NCBI GenBank assembly: GCA_037954325.1
Contig: JBBMNZ010000001.1
Span: 6,172,874-6,236,873, forward strand
Origin: Fistularia commersonii
Lineage: Eukaryota; Chordata; Actinopteri; Syngnathiformes; Fistulariidae
Direction of reading: 5' to 3'
DNA: 64,000 nucleotides
The translations under genes and the position numbers were made by a program. Below, one piece after another: positions 55,901-64,000 of the stretch. The number at the start of each line of letters is the position of its first letter. The stretch's first letter is position 1. The notes under the pieces were generated by a model. It was not told where the DNA came from. It worked only from the letters and a program-made list of their open reading frames with translations, and ran no database searches.

Positions 55901-57055
55901 TCAAAGACCTCCTTGCTGGAAAACCACAGCCCCAGTGTTCAAATAAAATTTGCAAAAAAGTTTTTGATCAGCGAGCTGCAGTTAAGGACCGTATTGTTTT
56001 CATACATGCAGAAACAACCATCGATGCAGGAATTCAAACTTCCTCCTGACTTCAACGTCCACGTCGCCGAAAGACCAGTAGAAACTAGACAGGTGCTCAA
56101 GCAGATTTCTTTACTTAAATCAAATGGTCTTTTACAAAAAAAAAAATGTCTAGACGACAATCTGGAAGGTGAACCTGTTTTTTTTTTTTTTTTTAAATGA
56201 GGAAAAACCCTAACCCACCTTCCCGCCTCGACATCTTTAAAATAGACTACATGACATTTACACTCCAGAGAGGCTTTCTGTGAAAATACAGAGGACATGT
56301 TTTACAAAACAAATGCATTAAACCAGAATATATCCCCAAATAACTCCCTTCCCTGTGTACAATAAGAATCTGACTACTGGACTGGTGACATGGCGTCCGC
56401 TACGAGGGAGGGAGGGGGCTGCAACTCTATAAATGTACAAATAAACATTGCGAGACAAGTTAGCTGAATGGCAGCCACTACATTGCGGCCTTGAAAGAAA
56501 GTGCAACGCACAGCTGTAAGTAGGGAAGGGAGGGTGGTCGTAGACAAGGCGCTTTAAAATTCTGAACCACAATGAGATTTTTTATCTCTTTGCTGTAGAA
56601 AAAATAGAAACGTACACAATCTCGGCCAAAAATTAGACCGCCGGCCCTGCCAGAGCTCGGCGTCCGCATCGCAAAAAAACTGGCGCCGAAGGAATGCAGC
56701 ATGGTCGGCGGGTCTGAACTGAAATACAACTTGCAGTGAAAGATGTACTTTCTAGCGTGGAATGTTGGGCGGTGGGGGTGGGGTCAGTTTTTAACCTTTT
56801 TTTTTTTTTTTTGACGGCTAAAGACGGAGAGCCGTTGTTTCTTGCGGGAAGTAATCACGACCTCCCAGGCCTCATGGCCATAGCTGCCGTCATCATGACT
56901 CCGTCAACGCGTCACATTACGAAAGAGGATATTCACATATATTTAAATCATCATTCTTCAAAGCATTTGTAGGTTAAACTGGAATCAAAAATATTTCTAA
57001 AAAATTAATGTGCTTTTAAAATGTTTGCATCTTCTTAGGCCTTTTTTTTAGTATA

Positions 57056-57094
57056 TTTATTTTTATAGTATATTTACAGAACAGTATATTTATT
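57056..57094 (-). terminator. Candidate KDM4A polyadenylation hexamers
   Basis: Two minus-strand AATAAA hexamers occur in an AT-rich stretch about 3.2 kb downstream of the KDM4A stop. They are compatible with a long 3'UTR, but nothing else supports them over other AT-rich sites. Confidence 0.2.
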
Positions 57095-57659
57095 TTAAGA
57101 TTTGGAACTTTTGATTGGGTTTCCATGAAAGGGCTAGATCATTAAAAAAAATAAAGTAAATAATTACTGATGCTGATGTATCAGGGGAGACATCAACGAA
57201 GGGCGACCCGGCAGTGAAGAACGTGGAGAATCAACAATATTTTGGGATATTTTGGTCTGATGGCAGACAAAAAAAGACATAAGAATAATAATAAACAGCT
57301 GTAGGTCCAAGAGCATTGGGTTCTTGGAGGGGGGGGTCTTTTTTTTTTACGTTATCCCGCCATTTACCATTGGAGAGGTACTGAACACCAATGTCTTGCG
57401 TTAAGGCTCATTAGCACAATGACTAATAAATAAAACATTGAACTCAAAAATAAATTAAGTGGAAAGGGATTGACTTAATGTGAAGAAGTTTTGAATTTCT
57501 AAATGACCCTTCTGTTTTTTCAGCTGAATATGGTTTTGTATTTGAGATGGGTTGGACTGTGCAAATCGTAGATTGGCCAAACTCAAAAACACCATATTGG
57601 ACCACGAGGTTGCTCACAAGAACTCATGGTTGAAGAAGACCCGACGCCAAAGACCAATG

Positions 57660-57850
57660 GAAGGGGTCTCAAAAATGGACGCATTCGGTCGAGAACCATA
57701 ACCGTAAAGGTTGGGATGGGGGACCCGGGTCATCCGCGGTAGCTGCTTCCTGGGAGCTTTGGCCCGAAGGTCATCCGTGCTGGTTGTGGTGGCAACCTGT
57801 GGTCGGAGACGGCAATCGTGTGGCTGTCTTGACTGACGAGCCTCACCAAT
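57660..57850 (+). mobile_element. LINE internal fragment
   Basis: In one plus frame the sequence reads SFGPKVIRAGCGGNLWSET, resembling the CGRKVVGACRGGNPRTRWWTP region between endonuclease and reverse transcriptase of the same type of fish LINE. The flanks are degraded. It lies between POLR1B and KDM4A, possibly within the KDM4A 3'UTR. Confidence 0.45.
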
Positions 57851-59975
57851 GTTACGGGGTGGTCGCCCCTACTTTTAAACAGGGACTAGAGAACTTGCAC
57901 CAACCGGAGAACTTGTCCTAACTGCGAGGGGAGGGGTCACACATATTAGTCGTCAACTCCGCTCGACTACGGATAACCAGTCAGTAAATGTCGGCAAAGA
58001 ACTAGTCCTCCATAGATATTTCTAGTAACACTAAATATTGTATAAATGTATCTTCTGACTAAAAAACAACAACTGTCAATATCAAACAGATCGAACACTG
58101 TGTGATGTGGATGTTGTCCATCAGACAATACAAACAAAACTAACTTTTAACTTGCAAAATCTATTTTCTTACTACCTATTATTCATGTAAATAGAAAAAC
58201 ATCCCAGGTTGAACTGTCCGAACTGTAGACGTTTTGACTGAACTAGACTATTCTTGGGCACCGTCATTCTAGAGTTGAGTAACTCACAGATTGACTTTGA
58301 CGTCCTGGATAAAGTATAACTTTAATTATGTGATAGCAGTGCAATTTAGTTTTCTGGTTTATGCCTGTAACACAGACGAGCCACATCGTCTGAAAACTAT
58401 GGTGTTCATTCATTTTTGCTACGAGAAAAAATACACGTTAATTACTGTCTGTGCGACAGTGTTCATCGGGCTGTTGTAGGAAAAAAATAAATAAATTATC
58501 ATACTTATTAATCTTACTAATATCATAAATTACACAGTCAAGATGTGCTGTAAGTGGAAAAAAAAACTCAAGAGTTCTAAGAGCAATTTAAGACAAAGCC
58601 GCAATACAAAAAAGTTGGATGTTATCTGAGATGATTGAGTGGCGAATGTGCAGGAGAGAAAGAGAAAATAGATTAAAAGTGGTAAATTGGGATTTAAAAA
58701 AAAAAAAAAGGAAAAAAAAACAACAACAAAACCTCAGATAAAATTCAAGAATCTCTATCTGTGGTGAAGCTACGTGGTTCCTTGACAAAAAAAAAAAATT
58801 AAATATCTTCTCTTTACAAATAGCAAAAAAAAAAAAAAAAAAATGTTGCTAGTGTAAAAAAAAAAACAAAAAACAAAGTACAGCTCCTCGGTTGCAGGAT
58901 GACAGAGACTAACAAGGCAATGGCGTGATGAGCTGGTGTGTCTGAAGAGGTAAAAGCGCCTTTGGCGTGGCGATGGAGACGACCGCGCCTTTGCTGCTCA
59001 TCCCTTTGTCCTTAGCAACCAGTCGAGACAAGAGATCACCGCTCGCCTTTACTTCAGAGCAGCTCAGGTTTTTTCTGAGATGCTACCTGCCGGTTGGAAC
59101 TGGGAAATTCCTCCCTGTTGGACCCCAACCCCACGTGGAGCTAACTAAGAGCTGCTAGTTAGCTCAGCACAATATAAGTCGGTCGATGGTACTGGTAGCA
59201 AAACTCCAACGAAACATCAAGCGCGCTCTCCTACACACTCGCGTTCGTCATTCGGACCTGTTCTTTCACAGTGTTGGGATGTAAAGATTGTAAAAATCAT
59301 GACGCCCTGTGAATTTCAGCTGCCATGAATTTTATGACACAAAGTCAAAAATTTTTGTGGATTTTTGCAGCCCAAACGTATCTAAATTAGCAAACTCACG
59401 ATGCTTATCCTCACTAAAATGCTAACTACATCCTTAAATGCAAAATGCTAACATTTTCCAATGTTTCCTCCCTCAACCAATTACGATTTTCCTATAATTC
59501 GCTCTAAAATTCTATTACACAGTGAATAAATAAATTAATTTTGAACTCGGAAATGTGCTTTTGATCATTTTTTTGACAGCTGTCGATACCATAAATGACC
59601 AGTCATTGTGCTAAGCTAGCAAGCAGGATGTGGGTTGCTAGCACCCCTTGTGCCTTCAGTTAAAGCTCCTTTAACTAAAGGAAATAAGGAAATAACCTGA
59701 CCACAGACTATGTTGTTACACCAAATGTGGTTGAGTCAGGTGATATTAATGCTATATATTGAGCTGTTCTGTCATATAACTCTTGTTAGGCAATAATGGC
59801 AACAGGAAAGGACAAACAACACGGATATTATTCTGTGAAATGAGGTAAACACTGGAGTGGCAGAGATCGATTCCAATATTGAACACTTCCTTTAAACCTA
59901 CTGCTTCCTGGTATCCTCTTGTTGGCGTCCCGTGGTCGACGGCGTGCCGAAGCGTCGACCGGGTAGCTGAGCTCA

Positions 59976-60110
59976 ATAAAAAAAAAAAAAAAAAAAAAAA
60001 GTACTGCAGTTTCTCAAATCACCGTTCTTAGAAAGCGACTTACCTATGAAGGTGACTGAGAAGAAGATGACGAAAAAAAAAAAAAAAAAAAAACAACAAA
60101 AAAAAGTAGA
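59976..60110 (+). repeat. Poly-A tracts downstream of KDM4A
   Basis: Runs of about 20-25 A at 59976-60000 and 60074-60092, plus a shorter run near 60105. In KDM4A sense they are U-rich tracts in the proximal 3'UTR. Similar A runs occur at 58690-58870. Confidence 0.85.
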
Positions 60111-60246
60111 AAGCGTGTCCTGGAGGATCTGAAGCTACACAGTCAGAGGCTAGCTGCTAGCTGCTAAAGTAAGGTTCAGTGACACAGTCCGGGCTGTCAG
60201 TGCTGGTGCGGGTGAAGGAGGGGGGGGGAGGTGGCGGAAGCTGGAG

Positions 60247-60387
60247 TCACTCCATGATGGCCCTGTAAATCACCGGCTCGATATAATCCCCCCTGTAGCG
60301 CGAGTTGATCACCCTCTGCCTTTTGGACTCCTGGATGATTTCCTTCTCCTCGAAGATGCCGTCGAACCGCATGTCGGACGCTTTGGA
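60247..60387 (-). CDS. KDM4A: KDM4A terminal coding exon
   Basis: The exon has 46 codons plus TGA: SKASDMRFDGIFEEKEIIQE, SKRQRVINSRYRGDY and the end IEPVIYRAIME. The acceptor is CCGCACAG. The 3'UTR continues to lower coordinates and no single polyadenylation site could be fixed. Confidence 0.95.
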   Translation of the reverse strand, partial: SKASDMRFDGIFEEKEIIQESKRQRVINSRYRGDYIEPVIYRAIME

Positions 60388-62898
60388 CTGTGCGGGGGAG
60401 GGAAACAGACGATGATGGACGGGGGAAGGGGGATGGTGGGATACGGCGTTTCACTCGCACTCACCAGTCTGGACTTGACTCTCTTGGGCAGCTCCTCGTC
60501 CAGTGTGTACACGTCGTCTCTCTTGGTTGTCAGCTGCGACCCGTCCTCGAACTCCACCTGCGGTCGGTAAGTACACGCACCGTGAGAGCCCAGCATCCGG
60601 AGGCGAGTGTCTGCGCGTATTCTCCTGTGACGCGGCATCGTAACCAAGGAACCGAGGAGGCCGGTGCCGGCGAGAAAAAGCCTGCTTGTTTGCCCGATCA
60701 TCCTGGGGCTGTAATAACACTGCTTTTTAGGAACCTGCCAATTAAACGATCAACGGAAATGAATGGAAATGCATTGCAAAAAATTCCGGTTTCGCTTCTG
60801 TTGTCATGGTTTGACCCTACGCAGAATTGATTAAATGTACCGATTGTATTTAATTGCTCGGCATTTCCATAAAATGTGTTAACATGGGAAATAATTGTCA
60901 CTTTTATGTAATTTACTAAGACGAGATATTTAAACGATAGCGTTAAATGGATGATTTATCCTCGCAAATCAATGGTGACCCTTAAAATGGGTCCAAATTA
61001 TAGCTGTATCATGACCAACATACTACTGAACCCGGTGAAAACATGATTTCCAACGCAATTTGATCATTTTATGAGTGGGCTGTCGTACAAGTCCGAAGAG
61101 ATAGCCTGGAAATGACTCCCACAAATCCAGCAACCGTAAAGATCATGTGTTTTAGCTGACTTTATAAACGATGCGATGCAAGGTATGAGTTGAGGTGTCG
61201 GTTCAGGTCATTGGGGCTGAACAACTCCTACCAGGTACATTTGGATGACGTGAGATGCCACGAACTTGGCCCCGTAGACCAGACCGTCTGTCCATCGCAC
61301 CTGGACCACGTCCCCCTGGGGTGGGGGTCCCAGTTGGGCACAATCCCTGCTCTGTGAGACACAAGGGTAGAAGCGTCACTAAATCCAATCGCTGAAAGGC
61401 GACCGTTGTGAAACGTACAAAGATGATGATCAGTGTGACAAAGTGGTTTTATTACTAAAGAGCACACGGCTGATGTTGCGTTGTTAAATGTGTGTGATGG
61501 TGGCGGCGCCTTGTGGGGATAACACAAGGGCCAGAGCTTCAAAAAAACCACATATCGATCTTGCAGTGAGCCAATGAAAGCCTTCGATTCCGGCGGATAT
61601 TATAAGTTCAGGACATGGTCTTTGCAACAAATATCTCCCGAAATGACCCCAACACCTAAGTGATGCATGTAACAGGGTTGCTAACATCCCAGATGCTAGC
61701 GTGAGTGCTAACTAGCATTATGTAGTTGACTTTCTCAGTGCTCTCGGGAGTCGGAAAGACTCTACACTTGGGAATTTGAATAAAAAATGCACTGGCTCAT
61801 GAAATACTTGCATCGGATCAGGTGTTTCGGCACGCTCGCAAGCTGGAATGCAGCTCCAATTTGGCTAAACGTACCACGATGTCCTCAGGGAAGAGATTGT
61901 CACTGAATGACCCGTCGTCGAAGTTGACTTCATAGAAGGTCTCTTTGGAGAGCTGCACCACATCGCACTGGTAGTAGCGGCCGTTCTTGTGCTTGCAGAT
62001 CACCTTCTGCCCAACGGTCAGCTCATGCATTGCTGCTTTGTTCCGCTGTCGAGACGAGAGACGGGTGAGGCAACTTTTGAGGCAACCGCTAACAGAGTCC
62101 GGATGTGATCAGGTCCCAGCACCGTGAGCTCGAGCTTACCTCGATTTGGGCAGGACCTTTGTGTCGACAGCAGGTGACGTGCACCACGAAGGGCCACTCG
62201 TCAGGCTGCATGAGGACGCCGGCGGCCTGAGCGCAGGTGGGGTGGTAGGCAGTGGGGCAACGGCCATGAGAGCACTGGACGCAGCAGCCTGAGGCCTTCT
62301 TCATCCTCTTCTTGCAGTAGTAGCATTTCTGTCACGGAGCAAAAAAAAAAAAAAAAAAAAAAAAAAGATCAAAAAGGCACACTGGTCCAAGCAGCAGAGA
62401 TGATTTGAGAATAATAAAGTCCCACGAAAGGGCGAGGGACTTTAGAAAAACCCAAGTAATATGAGCTCTTTTTATGAGCCAACAGTTTGCCTTTCTTGTT
62501 CCCTAAATGCTTGCTGTCAAAATCAGCAGTAAAACTGTGGCGTTACAGCCCTTTTGGAGACAAAAGGACCTCTGATGAGTAAAATCCAATGAGCTCATCC
62601 CCTGAGTTCAGGAGGCCCAATTAGAAATATTTCCCTAGGGATGCATTAACACAAACAGGATAATCTCTCAGAGAGACAGCTCACCCTGTCCATACATATT
62701 TTGAGAAGTTTTAGAGCATGGCCCGCTCTAAGCAACTGGCTGGCTTAGGATTCCACGAGAACTGGTGATCGATAGCTGTTCTGGCTCACCAGTTTGAATC
62801 TCTGCAGAGGGATTCCGCTCAAATCCACGGGGCTTCGTTCGGTGATGTTGACAAAGCGGGCCTCCTGCACCGCCACCGCGCACAGCACGTGGACCCAT
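60247..62898 (-). CDS. KDM4A: KDM4A, C-terminal part (PHD-like module, tandem Tudor, tail); 5' part outside window
   Basis: This is a JmjC-family histone demethylase acting on H3K9me3/me2 and H3K36me3 in the nucleus. Only the last six coding exons (273 codons) are here; human KDM4A has 1,064 residues, so the catalytic JmjN/JmjC part lies beyond the right edge. In order they encode the second zinc-finger (extended PHD) block, Tudor 1 (KHKNGRYYQC, FYEVNFDDGSFSDNL), Tudor 2 (VVQVRWTDGLVYGAKF, VEFEDGSQL) and the tail ending NSRYRGDYIEPVIYRAIME. That tail is characteristic of KDM4A; KDM4B and KDM4C end differently. The aromatic-cage residues known in human Tudor (F in TFYEV, W in VRWTDG, Y in VYGAKF) are kept, so H3K4me3/H4K20me3 reading is expected. 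Fish often have two KDM4A copies; which one this is cannot be told. Confidence 0.95.
60465..60557 (-). CDS. KDM4A: KDM4A exon: second Tudor domain, second half
   Basis: The exon has 31 codons, VEFEDGSQLTTKRDDVYTLD then EELPKRVKSRL. The acceptor is GACCGCAG and the donor CTG/GTGAGT, followed by a 77-nt intron. Confidence 0.96.
61232..61351 (-). CDS. KDM4A: KDM4A exon: second Tudor domain, first half
   Basis: The exon has 40 codons, SRDCAQLGPPPQGDVVQVRW to ASHVIQMYL. The acceptor is TCTCACAG and the donor CTG/GTAGGA. Human has MYQ at the junction where this has MYL. Confidence 0.94.
61875..62045 (-). CDS. KDM4A: KDM4A exon: first Tudor domain
   Basis: The exon has 57 codons, RNKAAMHELTVGQKV to LFPEDIV. 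The acceptor is TCGACAG and the donor GTG/GTACGT. ETFYEVNFDDGSFSDNL is the Tudor 1 core. Confidence 0.96.
62140..62328 (-). CDS. KDM4A: KDM4A exon: extended PHD finger
   Basis: The exon has 63 codons, from KCYYCKKRMKK through CCVQCSHGRCPTAYHPTCAQ to PAQIE. The Cys/His spacing (CYYC, CCVQC, H-P-T-C, C-C-R-H) is that of the KDM4 extended PHD. The acceptor GTGACAG lies 12 nt from a 26-T tract (minus strand). The donor is GAG/GTAAGC. Confidence 0.96.
62341..62366 (+). repeat. Poly-A tract (26 A) beside a KDM4A acceptor
   Basis: On the minus strand this is a T26 polypyrimidine tract ending 12 nt before the acceptor of the PHD exon. Confidence 0.95.
62790..62898 (-). CDS. KDM4A: KDM4A exon: PHD linker / zinc-knuckle block
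   Basis: The acceptor is CATCGCAG, the donor CTG/GTGAGC. One base plus 36 codons encode WVHVLCAVAVQEARFVNITE then RSPVDLSGIPLQRFKL. This matches the human GWVHVMCAVAVPEARF segment. The first base completes a codon (probably Arg) from an exon outside or unseen to the right. Confidence 0.94.
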
Positions 62899-63248
62899 CT
62901 GCGATGACAAAGACAGAGCGCTACAGTGAGTCGGGAAAAACAAGGAAGATTTATACAATCGCAATGAGCCTGGTGTGGTGGAGGCACTGGGACTGAGCAG
63001 AGGAAGTTCTGATAGTGATGAAATCACAAAGATGCGTGGAGAAAAACAACAGAAAAACCTACTTGTTGTTGTTTGCTTTCTGCAAGGCTCCACCCCTCAG
63101 AGAGCACAAACAGCAGTTCTGCATCACAACACAACATTAGTCAGAAGGTTTCTCAGAAACAGTCAAAACCAGCAGTACATCTGAGTGGAACTAGCAAAAG
63201 TTCAATACACTGACACTGGGGAGCGATGCTGCACACTGATTTAATATA

Positions 63249-64000
63249 CCGTATTTTCCGCACTATAAGGCGCACCGCATTATAAGGCGCACCTTCAATT
63301 AATGGCCTATTTTTAACAAATATTCATGTATAAGGCGCACCGCATTATGAGGGGCATATAATAGAAGCTACAGTAGTGGCTGGGGTTGCGTTATGTATCC
63401 ACTAAATGGAGCTGCGCTAAAGGGAATGTCAACAAAACAGTCAGAAGAGTCAGTCAAACTTTATTAATAGAATACAAACCAACGTTCAGACAACTCTGTT
63501 CACTCCCAAAAAAAAGTTGGTGCATTTACTATACGGTACCGTACGTACCGGTAGCTCTTACCGGTATTTGCACCGCCTTCGTTCAAACAATGTATTTACA
63601 ACTCAATTGGTCACAGTTCAAAACGTTTCATAAAACGAAAGCACCAGAAAGGACCGCCTCTAAATTAACTGATGTTAAGTTTACATGCTAGCACTGTTGG
63701 CTTCATTGGAATAGTGACCGTGGTGACACTTCTACTTGCTGCTCTCTGTTCAACAACCTACTTTTCAAGTTTGTCCTTTAACTGTAGCCATCACGCTTTG
63801 TTCCCTTCGAAACTCTGTTTGGTTTTATTTACTTGGCGCAGGTCATCTTATTGCTTCCTGCACTTCCGCACCATTGGTTCGTTTATGTTGAATTCTCTCG
63901 CTGCAGCTCCATTCCCATGTTCTACTGCATGACTGATCACCTTGAGTTTAAACTCTGAGTCGTAAGCGTGTCTCTTGAAAGGTGCCATTTTGGGGTCTTA
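63249..64000 (-). mobile_element. Decayed pogo/Tigger-like DNA transposon, runs off right edge
   Basis: After a TA dinucleotide at 63247-63248 the element begins CCGTATTTTCCGCAC, followed by TATAAGGCGCACC at 63264, 63281 and 63329 as subterminal repeats. On the minus strand further in lies a broken transposase start (see the pseudogene entry). The TA target, the repeats and the CENP-B-like helix-turn-helix fit the Tc1/mariner superfamily, pogo/Tigger branch. The other end lies outside the window. It sits in a KDM4A intron, or just upstream of the visible KDM4A exons. Confidence 0.7.
63625..63988 (-). pseudogene. Transposase remnant, pogo/Tigger (CENP-B-type) N-terminus
   Basis: From an ATG at 63988-63986 the frame reads HAYDSEFKLKVISHAVEHGN, then GAAAREFNINEPMVRKCRKQ and a stop at 63850-63848. 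Similarity continues past that stop (DDLRQVNKTKQSF) and past two more stops to a GGPFWCFRFMKR stretch. This is the DNA-binding helix-turn-helix part of pogo-like transposases. The catalytic DDE part is absent. It cannot encode an active enzyme. Confidence 0.7.

Larger units (their letters stand above)
55901..60246. other. Interval between POLR1B and KDM4A coding ends, includes KDM4A 3'UTR
   Basis: It contains a LINE fragment near 57700, many A homopolymers and AT-rich sequence. Part of it must be the minus-strand KDM4A 3'UTR, but its end could not be fixed. No other gene is recognised. Confidence 0.5.

Noticed and set aside
62728..63093. A 121-codon minus-strand frame overlapping the KDM4A exon at 62790
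   Set aside because: It reads the exon in the wrong frame. The correct frame gives WVHVLCAVAV and continues into the PHD exon.

Overview
This window is vertebrate nuclear DNA, almost certainly from a ray-finned (teleost) fish. It contains three intron-split genes of animal families, with GT-AG introns. The interspersed repeats are of teleost type: hAT and pogo/Tigger-like DNA transposon remnants, tRNA-derived SINE pieces, non-LTR (LINE) fragments with ATGG-rich tails, and many (TG)n, (CA)n and (TATC)n tracts. The species cannot be named from the sequence. No bacterial-type system, CRISPR array or operon is present.

Layout. Positions 1-12,472 lie downstream of the first gene and hold only repeats and anonymous DNA, including an internally deleted LINE copy (about 2,282-2,850) and a hAT element with a perfect 8-bp target duplication (7,482-8,188). 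From 12,473 to about 44,850 on the minus strand lies a complete ST3GAL3-type beta-galactoside alpha-2,3-sialyltransferase gene. I could join ten coding exons into one frame of 363 residues, plus a non-coding first exon in a GC-rich promoter region. Its introns carry repeats, a tRNA-Asp pseudogene and one unrecognised exon-like coding block (30,747-31,077).

About 3.6 kb away, head to head with ST3GAL3, POLR1B starts on the plus strand. It encodes the second-largest subunit of RNA polymerase I. Fifteen exons (48,450-54,520) join to 1,133 residues and are followed by an AATAAA signal. Facing it tail to tail on the minus strand are the last six coding exons of KDM4A (60,247-62,898): the second PHD-like zinc module, both Tudor domains and the C-terminal tail. 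The JmjN/JmjC part lies beyond the right edge. A decayed pogo/Tigger-like transposon occupies the last 750 bases.

KDM4A and ST3GAL3 are neighbours in the same orientation in human 1p34 (from memory), so the window preserves that linkage with POLR1B lying between them. The three genes do separate jobs: Golgi glycoprotein sialylation, rRNA transcription and histone lysine demethylation. Their proximity need not mean shared function. I found no previously undescribed system. The items most worth checking are the unrecognised coding block nested in the sialyltransferase gene, the stop-free in-frame intron of POLR1B, the upstream ORFs of ST3GAL3 and the nested transposon insertions.
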